Below are positions 8,481 to 18,627 of a stretch of DNA of 64,000 nucleotides, piece by piece. The translations under genes and the position numbers were made by a program. The stretch is from Actinacidiphila oryziradicis (lineage in GTDB: Bacteria; Actinomycetota; Actinomycetes; Streptomycetales; Streptomycetaceae): the NCBI RefSeq assembly GCF_005047355.1, contig NZ_SUMC01000019.1, positions 89,940 through 153,939 on the forward strand, in the 5' to 3' direction. The notes below the pieces were generated by a model. The model had not been told where the DNA came from. It worked only from the letters and a program-made list of their open reading frames with translations, and ran no database searches. Positions within the stretch are counted from its first letter, which is position 1, and the number at the start of each line of letters is the position of its first letter.

Positions 8481-8520
8481 TGCCTGGTCAGTTCCCATAA
8501 CTGCCGGTGCATCGGGCAGC

Positions 8521-8580
8521 GCGTGGGACGGCGCAGCCCTTGGCCCACCGCCCGGCCGAAGGCTGGGGGACGGCGCCGAG
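8521..8580 (+). repeat. Dispersed GC-rich hairpin repeat, copy D
   Basis: Shares CCCGGCCGAAGGCTGGGGG with copy A (same orientation on the plus strand); the outer parts are diverged. It occupies the gap between the aldolase and hydrolase genes and could fold as a hairpin. Confidence 0.6.
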
Positions 8581-8655
8581 CCCGCAGCAGACCACCGGAA
8601 TCCCGGTGGGCGTCACCCGCCCGGCCGCCCCCACTGGCTGTGAGGCGCCGGCGCG

Positions 8656-9786
8656 GTGACACTGGAACGGATGCGCCTTCGTACAGCTGCGGCCGTGGCC
8701 GCCACCACTGTCATCGGTGCCGGAGTGGCCGCTGTGGCGGCCGGCCGGTACGTCTCCGGCCTGGCCCTGAAACCGCACCCGAACGGCCCGGAAGCCGAGC
8801 CGCTGCACACCGTGCACGCCACCACCACCGGACGGGTCACACTCACCCGCAGCGTCGCCTCCAGCCGCCCGGGCATCTACGGGCTGGCCGGTGACGATGT
8901 GCATGCCGTGGCCGGCGAGGTACTGTCCACCACTCCCGACACCGTGACGCGCAGTCTGGAGCGTGTGCAGCGCGGGGCCCTGACCCCCGGCACCCGCGTC
9001 CGGATTACACCGCAGCTCTACGAGGGCGATCCGAGCAGCGCTCTCGGCCTCGGCCACGCCGAGGTCGAGATCCCCGGCGAACTCGGTCCGCTGCCCGCCT
9101 GGTTTGTCCCCAGCGCCCGCGACACCTGGGTCATCACGGTGCACGGCATCGGCACCACCAGGGAACACCCCCTGAACGTCATGCCGGCCCTGTGCGGCCA
9201 GCTGTTCCCCGTCCTCGACATCGCCTACCGCAACGACCCCGGCGCCCCGGAGTCACCCGACGGCCTCGCGCACCTCGGCGACACCGAATGGCGTGACCTC
9301 GACGCGGCGATGCGCTACGCGGCGAGCCACGGGGCGGACCGGTTCATCCTCTACGGATGGTCCACCGGCGCCACGATGGCGCTGCGTGCCGCCGCCCACT
9401 CCCCGCTGAGCGACCGCGTCAGCGGACTGGTCCTGGACTCACCCGTGCTCGACTGGCAGTCCACGGTCCGGGCCACCGCCGCCGCACGCGGTGTCCCCGG
9501 CGCGCTGCTGCCGCTCGGCGTCCGCGCCGCGGAGGGCCGCACCGGGCTGCACGCCGCGCGCATCGCCGACGCAGCCGAACCCAGCCGGCTGCGCGTACCC
9601 ACCCTCATCTTCCACGGCCCCGACGACACCATCGCGCCCTGGGGCCCCTCACGCGAGCTCGCCGCCCGCCGCGCCGACCGCGTCGTCCTCCACCCCGTCC
9701 CCGGCGCCCCGCACGCCGCGATGTGGAACGTGGACCCCCACAGCTATGAGGAGACGCTACGCCGCTTCCTCACACCCTTGGCCTAG
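8656..9786 (+). CDS. Alpha/beta hydrolase with N-terminal membrane anchor
   Basis: A 376-residue protein starting at GTG. A hydrophobic stretch near residues 10-35 (AAVAATTVIGAGVAAVAAG) looks like a signal anchor. The hydrolase domain follows: HGIGTT oxyanion region, nucleophile elbow GWSTG with Ser about 236, Asp in HGPDDTIAPW and His in GAPHAAMWN near the C-terminus. It is probably a cell-envelope esterase or thioesterase; the substrate is unknown. No partner gene is adjacent. Confidence 0.87.
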   Translation: MTLERMRLRTAAAVAATTVIGAGVAAVAAGRYVSGLALKPHPNGPEAEPLHTVHATTTGRVTLTRSVASSRPGIYGLAGDDVHAVAGEVLSTTPDTVTRSLERVQRGALTPGTRVRITPQLYEGDPSSALGLGHAEVEIPGELGPLPAWFVPSARDTWVITVHGIGTTREHPLNVMPALCGQLFPVLDIAYRNDPGAPESPDGLAHLGDTEWRDLDAAMRYAASHGADRFILYGWSTGATMALRAAAHSPLSDRVSGLVLDSPVLDWQSTVRATAAARGVPGALLPLGVRAAEGRTGLHAARIADAAEPSRLRVPTLIFHGPDDTIAPWGPSRELAARRADRVVLHPVPGAPHAAMWNVDPHSYEETLRRFLTPLA

Positions 9787-10074
9787 GCCCTGGTCGGCGT
9801 CGTCTTCGTAGCCGGGCTACTCGGGCGATTCGACAACGCAGCGAGCGTGTGGGCGCCCGCCGCGCTGGGCGGCGGCGAAGGGGCCGCTCACGATCCGCCG
9901 GACGCACGAGCCGCGGCCGTCCGCCGGGCCGTGCTCCCACCGAGCGGGGCGCGACGGCAGAGCGGGCTTCCGCCCGGCGTGGCCGACGGAATACTCCCAC
10001 CGTAGGCGGGCAATTCGCACACTGCCCGGTCCAGCGTTTGGGATTCCGGGCACCCAACCGCAAGACTGCTCCTC
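9787..10074. other. Gap without a recognised gene
   Basis: 288 bp between the hydrolase and the next gene. It contains a short perfect palindrome (GTAGCCGGGCTAC near 9811) and GC-rich low-complexity sequence. No coding region with a ribosome site, tRNA fold or named repeat could be supported. Confidence 0.5.
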
Positions 10075-11457
10075 GTGACGTCCCGTACTCCGCGAGACAC
10101 GCCGCTGCGCCTCGTCCCCCGCAGGCCGCTGGCCGCCGCGCGTCGTGCCGCCACGACGAGCAGGTCCCGTCCGCCCAGGCCGCCCGAGGGGACCCCGGCG
10201 CTGGCCGAGCTTTCCCGCCGGGCCCGCGCCGAGCTCGTCGATGCCGTACGACTGGCCCGCTGGGCCGACGCCGTGTCAAGCGGCGCCGCGCCCGGCTCGA
10301 CCGGCATATTGCGCGATGCCGATGTGCGGCGGGCCGCGGCGGCACTAGGACTGACGGACCGGGAGGTCCGGGCGGCCTGGGACCGGGCCCGGCTGGCCGG
10401 TCTCATCGAGCTGCACAAGGGAGCCGCCCGCCCCGGCTGGCGGCTGCGGGCCTGGGACCGTGACGACACGGCGGTGCTACGCGGCTGGGTCGCCCTCTTC
10501 GACGCCTGGTCCCTGGCCCATCCCGCGGCCGACGACCCGGCGTGCACGGATGTCGACCCGTCACTCGTCGCCGAGGCGATCGAGGCCGCCCCCCAGCTCC
10601 TCTCACTGCTGCACCTGTCGTCCGGCCCGGTCGCGGTCGCCGCGCTGCTCGACCTGCTCCGCCAGCGGGTGGCCGAGCTCCGCGAGGAGCGTCACGAGCC
10701 GCCGGCCGAGGGCAGCGGCGACCCGCTGCCGGTGCTTCTGGACTGGACACTCGACGCATTCGCCCGCGTGGGCGCCCTGCATCCGCGTGACTCCGCCAGG
10801 CCCGGCGAGGTCACCATCACTGCCCTCGGCAGCTGGGCGGTCTGGGTGAAGCTGGAGCAGATCTGCGTCGCCGCCCAGGGGCCGGCCGGGCACATCGAGC
10901 AGTCCGCCGAGGAGATGCTCAAGGCGTGCGTGGGTCTCTCCCCGGGCCCCGCCCGCGCCGAGCACCAGGCTTGGCTCGCCGCCCGCCCCGCCGCGCAGGC
11001 GGTCGCGGAGCTGCTGGAGGTCGGCCGCGGCGAGGACGCCCTGTTGCGCGGGCTGGCCTTCGAAGCGCTGCGCGTCGTCGGTGCCCCCGCCGAGCCCGCC
11101 GTACGCGCCGTGGTGGAAGAGCCGCCGCTGCGCCCTTACGCGCTGCTGTGGCTGGCCGAGCAGGAGGGCCGCGACCCGGAGGACGTCGCCGATCTGCTCA
11201 CCCGTGACGAGGCCACCTGGCTGTGGGTGGACACGGCTGCGGCCGTCGCCGATCACGGCGAGAGCCATCTCCTGGTGAGCCACCTGGACGCCGCCGTCCA
11301 GGGCTCCGTCCCCCGATTGCTCAAGGAGCTCCGCGCCGTCGGGCACCCCCGCACCGTCCAGGTGCTGGTCGCTCTCGCCGCCGCGCATCCCGATCCGGCG
11401 CTGGCCAAGGCGATGCGCCGCGCCGCCTTCCAGCTCCACACCGGCGGCGAGGAGTGA
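10075..11457 (+). CDS. Conserved hypothetical protein
   Basis: A 460-residue protein starting GTG. The basic N-terminus (about 1-45) is followed by an alpha-helical segment containing a possible winged-helix stretch (ALGLTDREVRAAWDRARLAGLIEL, in pieces, about 90-115) and then alanine/leucine-rich helical repeats, resembling HEAT-like repeats towards the C-terminus. No enzyme motif, signal peptide or membrane helix is seen. Codon use is typical of the chromosome, so it is a real gene. Function is unknown; a DNA-binding or scaffold role is a guess. Confidence 0.8.
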   Translation: MTSRTPRDTPLRLVPRRPLAAARRAATTSRSRPPRPPEGTPALAELSRRARAELVDAVRLARWADAVSSGAAPGSTGILRDADVRRAAAALGLTDREVRAAWDRARLAGLIELHKGAARPGWRLRAWDRDDTAVLRGWVALFDAWSLAHPAADDPACTDVDPSLVAEAIEAAPQLLSLLHLSSGPVAVAALLDLLRQRVAELREERHEPPAEGSGDPLPVLLDWTLDAFARVGALHPRDSARPGEVTITALGSWAVWVKLEQICVAAQGPAGHIEQSAEEMLKACVGLSPGPARAEHQAWLAARPAAQAVAELLEVGRGEDALLRGLAFEALRVVGAPAEPAVRAVVEEPPLRPYALLWLAEQEGRDPEDVADLLTRDEATWLWVDTAAAVADHGESHLLVSHLDAAVQGSVPRLLKELRAVGHPRTVQVLVALAAAHPDPALAKAMRRAAFQLHTGGEE

Positions 11458-11487
11458 CATCGCCCCGGCCACCCGGCACCCACCCGG

Positions 11488-11917
11488 CTACCCAGGTATT
11501 TCCGGCGCGTAGGTGCCGAAGGTCCACAGATTGCCTTCCGGGTCGCGGGCCGTGTAATCCCGCGACCCGTAATCCTGGTCGATGAGCGGCAGAACGATCT
11601 CCGCGTCGTGTTCCGACCGCCCGCTCGAAGTGCGCGTCGGGGTCCTCGACCACCACATACAGCGAGACCGGGCCCAGATCCTCGGCCGCCCTGCGGAACG
11701 GCGTATCGGCCTGGGCCGTACCGAGCATCACCGCCCCGTTGCCGTAGGCGAGTTCGGCGTGGTGGACGGTGCCGTCCTCACCCGCGTACACCGCGAGCTC
11801 GGTGAAGCCGAACGCCTCCTTCAGGAAGGCGATCGCCGCCCGCGCCTGGCGGTACCGCAGCGCGGGGTAGATGGCCGGCCGGCCGTCTCCGGGGCCGGTG
11901 ACTGCCATGACGATCAC
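11488..11917 (-). pseudogene. VOC/glyoxalase-family protein, frameshifted
   Basis: The first frame gives YPALRYRQARAAIAFLKE...FGF, HHAELAYGNGAVMLG and VVVEDPDAHFERA, a typical vicinal-oxygen-chelate (PhnB-like) domain. After about 11620 the match jumps to another frame: DAEIVLPLIDQDYGSRDY, then DPEGNLWTFGTYAPEIPG and a stop at 11488-11490. A single indel near 11600-11625 is enough to explain it. The start is GTG at 11917 or ATG at 11908; the latter is better spaced from GAGGGAG. Either a recent pseudogene or a sequencing error. Confidence 0.8.
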
Positions 11918-12051
11918 GCTCCCTCTTCCGGTGCCATCCGATGTGACCTGAATCTCAGTCTTGCATCCGGGTCCGACAACACTCCCCGGGCCGCCTGCGC
12001 GAACGGCCGCCCGGCCGGAAATAACGTGGCGATCGGGCCGCGCGTCCCCGG

Positions 12052-12064
12052 TAGACTGACTCGT
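12052..12064 (+). promoter_or_regulatory. Probable -10 element before the ABC-F leader
   Basis: TAGACT at 12052-12057, seven bases before an ATG at 12065, matches the spacing expected if transcription starts at or next to that ATG. No clear -35 was identified. Confidence 0.5.
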
Positions 12065-12088
12065 ATGGCAGTTCTCCTCGCGTCTTAG
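12065..12088 (+). CDS. Possible 7-codon leader peptide (MAVLLAS) of the ABC-F gene
   Basis: ATG at 12065 opens a 7-codon frame ending TAG at 12086-12088. No Shine-Dalgarno lies before it, but the -10-like TAGACT is placed for a leaderless transcript. It lies 68 bp before the ABC-F ATPase start. ABC-F genes are known in some bacteria to be controlled by translation of short upstream frames; here only position and promoter geometry support the idea. Confidence 0.35.
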   Translation: MAVLLAS

Positions 12089-12156
12089 ACGGCGTCGCGC
12101 ACCTCACCCGCCCGCCCGTCCCGACTGCCGTCCGCCACGCCCTGGAGCTATTTCCC

Positions 12157-13755
<1,599 letters not shown>

Positions 13756-14146
13756 GGAATGAGCACTTCCTGAGCGCGCCCGGCGCGCCCAGGTCACCCG
13801 GGTGGATCAATCTCTGGATCATTCGGCCGACAGGTGATCCATCATCTGTGTGAGAAGAGCTCGTACCCCGGCGTGCCGCAGTGCGGAGTCCAGCGTTTGA
13901 AGTCGATCAGCCGCATGACCCGGGAGAACTCCTTACCGACCGTGATTGACCTGCCCTTTTCTTGCGGGGTTCGCCGAGAGATCGAAACCCGACCGGCGGA
14001 ATCTCTGATTCCGCCCACCCTGTGGGGACTCCCCGGGCGTGCGTCGGCGCAAATGTTGTCGCATGGACCTTGCCGAATGGGTGGCCATGAGGCGCCCGAG
14101 GGGTGATCATGAGAGTCCGAAGCGCACTTCCCTGGAGGAGGCACGG
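13756..14146. promoter_or_regulatory. 391-bp upstream region of gbn with GATC clusters
   Basis: No convincing gene. Four GATC sites lie at 13805-13840 and 14105, including GATCAT at 13817-13822 and 14105-14110. The region is less GC-rich than its neighbours. If the downstream protein is Gbn, these are candidate autoregulatory sites; the motif preference is from memory of the family. Confidence 0.45.
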
Positions 14147-14368
14147 GTGGCCGAGACTCTGAAGAAGGGCAGCCGGGTGACCGGCGCCGCGCGCGAAAAG
14201 CTCGCGGCAGACCTGAAGAAAAAGTACGACTCCGGTGCAAGCATTCGAGCGCTGGCCGAAGAAACCGGTCGCTCTTATGGCTTTGTGCACCGGATGCTCA
14301 GTGAGTCCGGCGTGACCCTCCGTGGTCGCGGCGGAGCGACCCGAGGCAAGAAGACCGCCTCGGTCTGA
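14147..14368 (+). CDS. gbn: Small nucleoid-associated DNA-binding protein, Gbn-like
   Basis: A 73-residue basic protein. It starts at GTG 14147, 6-8 bases after GGAGGAGG; an ATG 108 bp upstream lacks a ribosome site and was not used. The centre is a helix-turn-helix (SGASIRALAEETGRSYGFVH, about 30-49) and the tail is Gly/Arg/Lys-rich. The sequence agrees with my memory of the Streptomyces Gbn (SCO1839), a global binding protein affecting development and antibiotic production, and the enoyl-CoA hydratase next door fits the same synteny. Confidence 0.85.
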   Translation: MAETLKKGSRVTGAAREKLAADLKKKYDSGASIRALAEETGRSYGFVHRMLSESGVTLRGRGGATRGKKTASV

Positions 14369-14487
14369 CGGGCCTGGGTGCCTCATGCAACCCGGAATGT
14401 CCGCTGCAGTACCACCCGGTCGCCTTGTGCGCCGACCGGGTGGTTACTCTTCGGTAATCCAGTCCGTGGCTTGCTCGGAGGTGCCCG

Positions 14488-15279
14488 ATGTCCGACCCCA
14501 ATGTGCTGCTCGAGCGTGACGGCGTACGGCTTACTTCAGAAGACGCCGTTGCCACCGTCACGCTCTGCAATCCGGACAAGCGGAATGCTCAGTCGCCCGC
14601 CCTCTGGCGGGCCCTGACCGAAGCGGGCCGACTGCTGCCGGGCAGCGTAAGGGTGGTCGTGCTGCGGGCGGAGGGCGTGTCGTTCTCCGCCGGGCTCGAC
14701 CGGCAGGCATTCACCCCCGAGGGGTTCGAGGGCGAGCCCTCCTTCGCCGATCTCGCGCGCGGCTCCGAGAAGGAACTCGACGTCACCATCGCCGCCTACC
14801 AGGACGCGTTCACCTGGTGGCGCCGCAACGACCTCATCACCATCGCCGCCGTCCATGGCCACGCCATCGGCGCCGGCTTCCAACTCGCCCTCGCCTGCGA
14901 TCTGCGCGTCGTCGCCGACGACGCGCAGTTCGCCATGCGCGAGACCAGCCTCGGCCTTGTCCCCGACCTCGGAGGCACCAAGCCGCTCACCGACCTCGTC
15001 GGCTACGGCCGCGCCCTCGAGATCTGCGCCACCGGCCGCTACGTCCACGGCGCCGAAGCCGAACGCATCGGCCTCGCCAACCTCCTCGTCCCCGGCGCCG
15101 ACCTCGACGCCGCCGTCCTCGACCTCGCAGCCGCGATCCTGGCTGCGCCGCGGGACGCCGTCATCGAGACCAAGGCTCTTCTCCGCGATGCCTCCGGTCG
15201 CGCTTACGACGACCAGCGCGCCGCGGAACGGGCCGCCCAGGCGCGCCGCCTGCGCGACCTCGCCGGCGTCGGCGAGTAG
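14488..15279 (+). CDS. Enoyl-CoA hydratase/isomerase family protein
   Basis: 263 residues of the crotonase fold. The oxyanion-hole segments are FSAGLDR (about 67-73) and GHAIGAGFQLALACDLR (about 129-145), followed by the trimer/active-site stretch MRETSLGLVPDLGGTKPL. The C-terminal helix is Arg/Ala-rich. It probably acts in fatty-acid or aromatic beta-oxidation; the exact acyl-CoA is unknown. It follows gbn by 119 bp on the same strand, behind GGAGG. Confidence 0.9.
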   Translation: MSDPNVLLERDGVRLTSEDAVATVTLCNPDKRNAQSPALWRALTEAGRLLPGSVRVVVLRAEGVSFSAGLDRQAFTPEGFEGEPSFADLARGSEKELDVTIAAYQDAFTWWRRNDLITIAAVHGHAIGAGFQLALACDLRVVADDAQFAMRETSLGLVPDLGGTKPLTDLVGYGRALEICATGRYVHGAEAERIGLANLLVPGADLDAAVLDLAAAILAAPRDAVIETKALLRDASGRAYDDQRAAERAAQARRLRDLAGVGE

Positions 15280-15308
15280 GCGCCTGCGCCTGGGCCGGTG
15301 GCTCCGTT

Positions 15309-15409
15309 GTGCCCACCCTCCCCCAGTTGCCTCGCCCAGCCTTCGGTCGGGAGGTGCCCCAGGAGGTGCCACCGTCTCGCTTCGCTCGGCCCTGCGGAAC
15401 GCCTGCCCA
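15309..15409 (+). repeat. Dispersed GC-rich hairpin repeat, copy B
   Basis: Reverse complement of copy A (2791-2892) with only scattered differences over about 100 bp, including the flanks GTGCCCACC and GTTCCGCAGGGCCGAGCGA (read on the minus strand). It fills the intergenic region after the enoyl-CoA hydratase. The rest of 15410-15579 holds further GGGGG/CCCCC hairpins and no gene. Confidence 0.85.
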
Positions 15410-15579
15410 CCACGCTGGCCCAATCCGGTCCGTCCGGCGGGGGACTGGGGGTGGAGCCCCGGCAACAACCCAGCCCGTCCGGCGTCTGAGGACCTGGGGG
15501 TCCCCCCACGCGGCGCCAGCCGCATATCGGACGGCGCCGCGAAGGGGCGGGGAGGGGGAAAGCACCGCAGGCGGCAGCG

Positions 15580-16218
15580 TCAGCCGATGTCGGTGACCAC
15601 GACCGGCGCGCCGACCGTCGCGCGCACGGCGCGGGCGACGTCCAGAGGGCGGTAGCCGGCTGCGACGGCGATCTGGACCCCGGAGCCGAAGCCGCCGAGG
15701 CGTGAGGTGAGCCGTGCGACACCGGGCACGGCGACGGTACCCGGCGCGGAGGGCCGGCCGGGCGAGGGGCTCTCGATGGCCGGCGCTGCGGCCGGCCCGG
15801 GGCCGGCGGTGTCGCCGTCGTCCAGGAGGCCCGTGACCGTCAGGTCGACGACGGTGACGGCGAGCCCGATCCCTTCGCGTGCCGAGTCCCACAGGGCGTG
15901 CCGGAGGCGGTCGGCCGTGTCGGGCAGCGGCCGCTCGGGGGAGGCCTCGAAGGCAGCCTCGATACGGAGCGGCCGGCGCGGGAGCGAGCCAGGGGGCGCG
16001 TCGGCGGGGACGCCCGGCCCGGAGCCGGCGGCGAGGCCGATCCGGAGCGCTGCGAGCCGTACCCCGCCGCCCACCGCGCGGCCGTGAGCGGCGCGCCGCA
16101 GGACGACCACCGCGGCGTGTTCGGTGATCCAGGTGCCGTCATCGGCCTCGCCGAGCGGAAGGACGGGCCCAGGCGCCAACTGCTCCCGTACCGCATCCGC
16201 CAACCGGTCCACGGACAC
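15580..16218 (-). CDS. Conserved hypothetical protein of the Asp23 cluster
   Basis: 212 residues starting GTG at 16218 with AGGAGG nine bases upstream. The N-terminus VSVDRLADAVREQLAPG is followed by about 150 residues of alternating beta/alpha composition and a Pro/Gly-rich stretch (about 140-165). No membrane helix or catalytic motif is seen. It is transcribed divergently from the Asp23 operon; related Streptomyces proteins are often called nucleopolyhedrovirus P10 family, a name that says nothing of function. The Asp23-like ending (VAAGYRPLDVARAVRATV) hints at relatedness to the neighbouring Asp23 proteins. Confidence 0.82.
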   Translation of the reverse strand: MSVDRLADAVREQLAPGPVLPLGEADDGTWITEHAAVVVLRRAAHGRAVGGGVRLAALRIGLAAGSGPGVPADAPPGSLPRRPLRIEAAFEASPERPLPDTADRLRHALWDSAREGIGLAVTVVDLTVTGLLDDGDTAGPGPAAAPAIESPSPGRPSAPGTVAVPGVARLTSRLGGFGSGVQIAVAAGYRPLDVARAVRATVGAPVVVTDIG

Positions 16219-16282
16219 CGGCTCTCGCCTCCTCTTTCTCTTTTCGAATCCTCGCCCGACTGCCGCATCCCCGCAGCACCAC

Positions 16283-16311
16283 GGGGCATGCGCACATAGT
16301 GTGGGGCATGC
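16283..16311 (+). promoter_or_regulatory. Direct repeat before the Asp23 operon
   Basis: GGGGCATGC occurs at 16283-16291 and 16303-16311, start to start 20 bp, about two helical turns, in the 135-bp divergent promoter region. Such spacing suits a regulator binding one face of the DNA. The regulator is not identifiable. Confidence 0.4.
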
Positions 16312-16353
16312 AGCGGCGCGTACCGCTCCGTTGAGCCGAAGGGACGATTGCCG

Positions 16354-16848
16354 ATGACCGAGACAGCGAACTGGAGCCGGCAGGAACCCTCCGCGAAGGA
16401 GGCAGAGGGCGAGGCCAGGACGTTGGACAAGGGACGTGTGCCGCTGGGCGATCCGGCGAGCCGCGGGCGGACCACCATCGCGGACGGCGTGGTGGAGAAG
16501 ATCGCAGGGCTGGCGGCCCGTGATGTGGTCGGCGTCCATGCCATGGGCACCGGCTTCTCGCGCACCTTCGGCGCCGTACGGGACCGGGTGCCCGGCGGCG
16601 GGAAATCCGCAACCCGGGGCGTGAAGGCGGAGGTCGGCGAGGTACAGACCGCCCTCGATCTGGACATCGTGGTGGAGTACGGCGTCTCGATCGTGGAGGT
16701 GGCCCGCGCGGTGCGGGAGAATGTGATCGTCGCGGTCGAGCGGATGACCGGCCTCGAAGTGGTCGAGGTCAATATCGCGGTCGGCGATGTGAAACTTCCG
16801 GATGACGCGGACGATGACGGTGCAGAGCCGGAGCAGAGGGTCCAATGA
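16354..16848 (+). CDS. Asp23/Gls24 family envelope stress protein 1
   Basis: 164 residues from ATG 16354 (AAGGGA nine bases upstream; a TTG two codons earlier is less likely). The Asp23 domain spans about 40-150: TTIADGVVEKIAGLAARDVVG, then VKAEVGE and DLDIVVEYGVSIVEVARAVR, NVIVAVERMTGLEVVEVNI, in pieces. In Gram-positive bacteria such proteins are held at the membrane by AmaP and respond to envelope or alkaline stress. First gene of a five-gene overlapping operon. Confidence 0.92.
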   Translation: MTETANWSRQEPSAKEAEGEARTLDKGRVPLGDPASRGRTTIADGVVEKIAGLAARDVVGVHAMGTGFSRTFGAVRDRVPGGGKSATRGVKAEVGEVQTALDLDIVVEYGVSIVEVARAVRENVIVAVERMTGLEVVEVNIAVGDVKLPDDADDDGAEPEQRVQ

Positions 16849-17027
16849 GCAATGCCGCACTGGGTCTGATTGTGGGAATGGCGCTCGGCTTCGCCGGATA
16901 CTTCGGCGGATTCGGGGCCTTCCTCCTGGTGGCCGCGCTCGGCGCGATCGGGTTTGTCGCGGGGCGGCTCCTCGACGGCGACGTCGAGCTGGGCGACTTC
17001 TTCCGGCCTCGCGACCGGCGGCGGTGA
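16845..17027 (+). CDS. Small DUF2273-like membrane protein
   Basis: 60 residues: two hydrophobic helices rich in Gly/Ala (about 5-22 and 25-41) and a charged tail (GDVELGDFFRPRDRRR). It overlaps the preceding stop codon by 4 bp (ATGA), so translation is coupled. DUF2273 proteins accompany Asp23 genes and probably help anchor the complex in the membrane. Confidence 0.88.
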   Translation: MSNAALGLIVGMALGFAGYFGGFGAFLLVAALGAIGFVAGRLLDGDVELGDFFRPRDRRR

Positions 17028-17031
17028 AACG

Positions 17032-17403
17032 GTGACTTCGGCGGTGCCGGCCCAGGTGCCGGCGGCGGACCGGGGCGCGCTACGGATCGCGGACCGCGTC
17101 GTCGCGAAGATCGCCGCCCACGCCGCCCGGGAGGTGCTGGTGGACGCGCCGCAGGCCGAGCATGTGCCAAGGGGCACCGCCCCGCACGCCTCGGTGTCGG
17201 TGCGCCGGAAGGCGGCCCGGGTACGACTGTCGGTCGAGCTCGGCTATCCCAGTGACATCGGCTCGGTGTGCCGCTCGGTGCGGCAGCATGTCACCGAGCG
17301 GGTACAGGCGTTGACGGGCATGGCAGTGCCGGAGGTGGCTGTCGAGGTCGAGCGACTCCACTCGCCGGCGACGCGCAAGGCGGACGAAGAGAGAGTCCGA
17401 TGA
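17032..17403 (+). CDS. Asp23/Gls24 family envelope stress protein 2
   Basis: 123 residues from GTG 17032, four bases after the previous stop. Shorter than the first Asp23 protein but with the same core order: LRIADRVVAKIAAHAAREVL, SVSVRRKAARVRLSVELGYP, CRSVRQHVTERVQALTGMAV and VAVEVERLH. Two different Asp23 paralogues in one operon suggest a heteromeric sheet or polymer at the membrane. Confidence 0.9.
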   Translation: MTSAVPAQVPAADRGALRIADRVVAKIAAHAAREVLVDAPQAEHVPRGTAPHASVSVRRKAARVRLSVELGYPSDIGSVCRSVRQHVTERVQALTGMAVPEVAVEVERLHSPATRKADEERVR

Positions 17404-18023
17404 GCGAGCGTACGAACGACCCCATCGCTACGACCCAGCCCCTGCCGCCCGTCGGGACGGTACCGGCACCGGAGCCCGAAGGCCGCGCCCGCCGCTTCTG
17501 GTCGGCCCGGCGCATCCCGTCCGCGCTCACCGCGTTCGTCGTGCTCGGCGCGGCCGGACTCCTGCTGTACGACGTCGCCGCGGTCCGCGCCGGACGCCCC
17601 GCGATGCAGTGGCGCAAGACCCTCGCCGATGAGCTGGCCACCCGCCCGCTGGACGACCCCTGGGTGCTGGCAGGCGCCGCCGGAGCCGTTGTCGTAGGGC
17701 TGTGGCTGATCGTGCTGGCTGTCACCCCGGGGTTGCGCGATGTGCTGCCCATGCGCCGCGACACGCCCGGGATCCGGGCCGGGCTCGACCGGCATGCCGC
17801 CGAACTCGCCCTGCGTGACCGCGCTATAGAGGTGTCCGGCGTGCGCTCCGCGCGTGTCGCGGTCAGCCGGCGCGCTGCCAAGGTCCGCGCGGAGGCGCAC
17901 TTCCGGGAGCAGGAGGAGGTCCGCGGCGACCTGGAGGCAGTGCTTGCCGAGGGTATCCGGCATCTCGGGCTGGACCGCCCGCTGCGGCTCGAACTACGGC
18001 TCAGCCGCCTGGGGAAGGGGTGA
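17400..18023 (+). CDS. DUF6286-like membrane protein
   Basis: 207 residues, overlapping the preceding gene by ATGA. A Pro-rich cytoplasmic N-terminus (1-35), two transmembrane helices (about 40-60 and 90-112), and a C-terminal soluble part with an Asp23-like stretch (LALRDRAIEVSGVRSARVAV). It is found in Streptomyces Asp23 operons; a membrane adaptor role is inferred from context. Confidence 0.85.
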   Translation: MSERTNDPIATTQPLPPVGTVPAPEPEGRARRFWSARRIPSALTAFVVLGAAGLLLYDVAAVRAGRPAMQWRKTLADELATRPLDDPWVLAGAAGAVVVGLWLIVLAVTPGLRDVLPMRRDTPGIRAGLDRHAAELALRDRAIEVSGVRSARVAVSRRAAKVRAEAHFREQEEVRGDLEAVLAEGIRHLGLDRPLRLELRLSRLGKG

Positions 18024-18030
18024 CCGGCCC

Positions 18031-18627
18031 ATGCTTGGCAAGCTCAACCGGACCCTCCTCGCGCTGACCGGCCTGGTGCTGCTCGCGGCCGGACTCGCGG
18101 TGCTGGTCGGCGGCCTGGACCTACAGCGCCGCTGGGGGTTCACGATGCCGGACGAGTGGCCCTTCGACGGACCGAAGGACGTACTCCTCAGCACGAGCGA
18201 AAGGACCCGCTACCGGAACGAGGACTGGTGGTGGCCCACCGTCATCGCGGCACTCGGCGTGGTTGTCGTCGGGGCGCTCTGGCGGCTGCTGGCCCAGCTC
18301 CGCAGCCGCCGGCTCCGCCAGGTGTTCGTCGACAGCGGCGACGGGGCAGGCGCGGTGCTGCGCGGCCGGGCCCTGGAGGACGTCGTCATCGCCGAGGCAG
18401 AGGCCCTCGATGGCGTCGAGCGTGCCCGGGTCGCCCTCACCGGCAAGCGCGACGCTCCCAGGGCCTGCATAGTGCTGGCCCTCGCCCCGTATGCCGAGCC
18501 CGGCAGGGTGCTCGACGGTCTGCATTTTGACGTCCTGGAGAGCGCCCGCACCTCGGCCGGCCTGGCGGCGCTGCCTGCCGAGGCCCGGCTGCGGGCCGTC
18601 AGCCACCGGGCGGCGCGGGTCATGTAG
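18031..18627 (+). CDS. amaP: Alkaline shock membrane anchor AmaP-like protein
   Basis: 198 residues with an N-terminal helix (about 8-28), a second helix after WWWPTVIAALGVVVVGALW (about 70-90), and a soluble C-terminal domain (about 105-198) with alternating VVIAEAEALDGVERARVAL-type strands. This matches AmaP, which tethers Asp23. It is the last gene of the operon, seven bases after DUF6286. Confidence 0.82.
   Translation: MLGKLNRTLLALTGLVLLAAGLAVLVGGLDLQRRWGFTMPDEWPFDGPKDVLLSTSERTRYRNEDWWWPTVIAALGVVVVGALWRLLAQLRSRRLRQVFVDSGDGAGAVLRGRALEDVVIAEAEALDGVERARVALTGKRDAPRACIVLALAPYAEPGRVLDGLHFDVLESARTSAGLAALPAEARLRAVSHRAARVM

Noticed and set aside
9787..10074. tRNA or IS remnant
   Set aside because: No cloverleaf and no convincing terminal repeats; left as an unexplained gap.
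13834..14106. 90-codon open frame upstream of gbn
   Set aside because: No ribosome site, no recognisable domain, and codon usage atypical for the chromosome.
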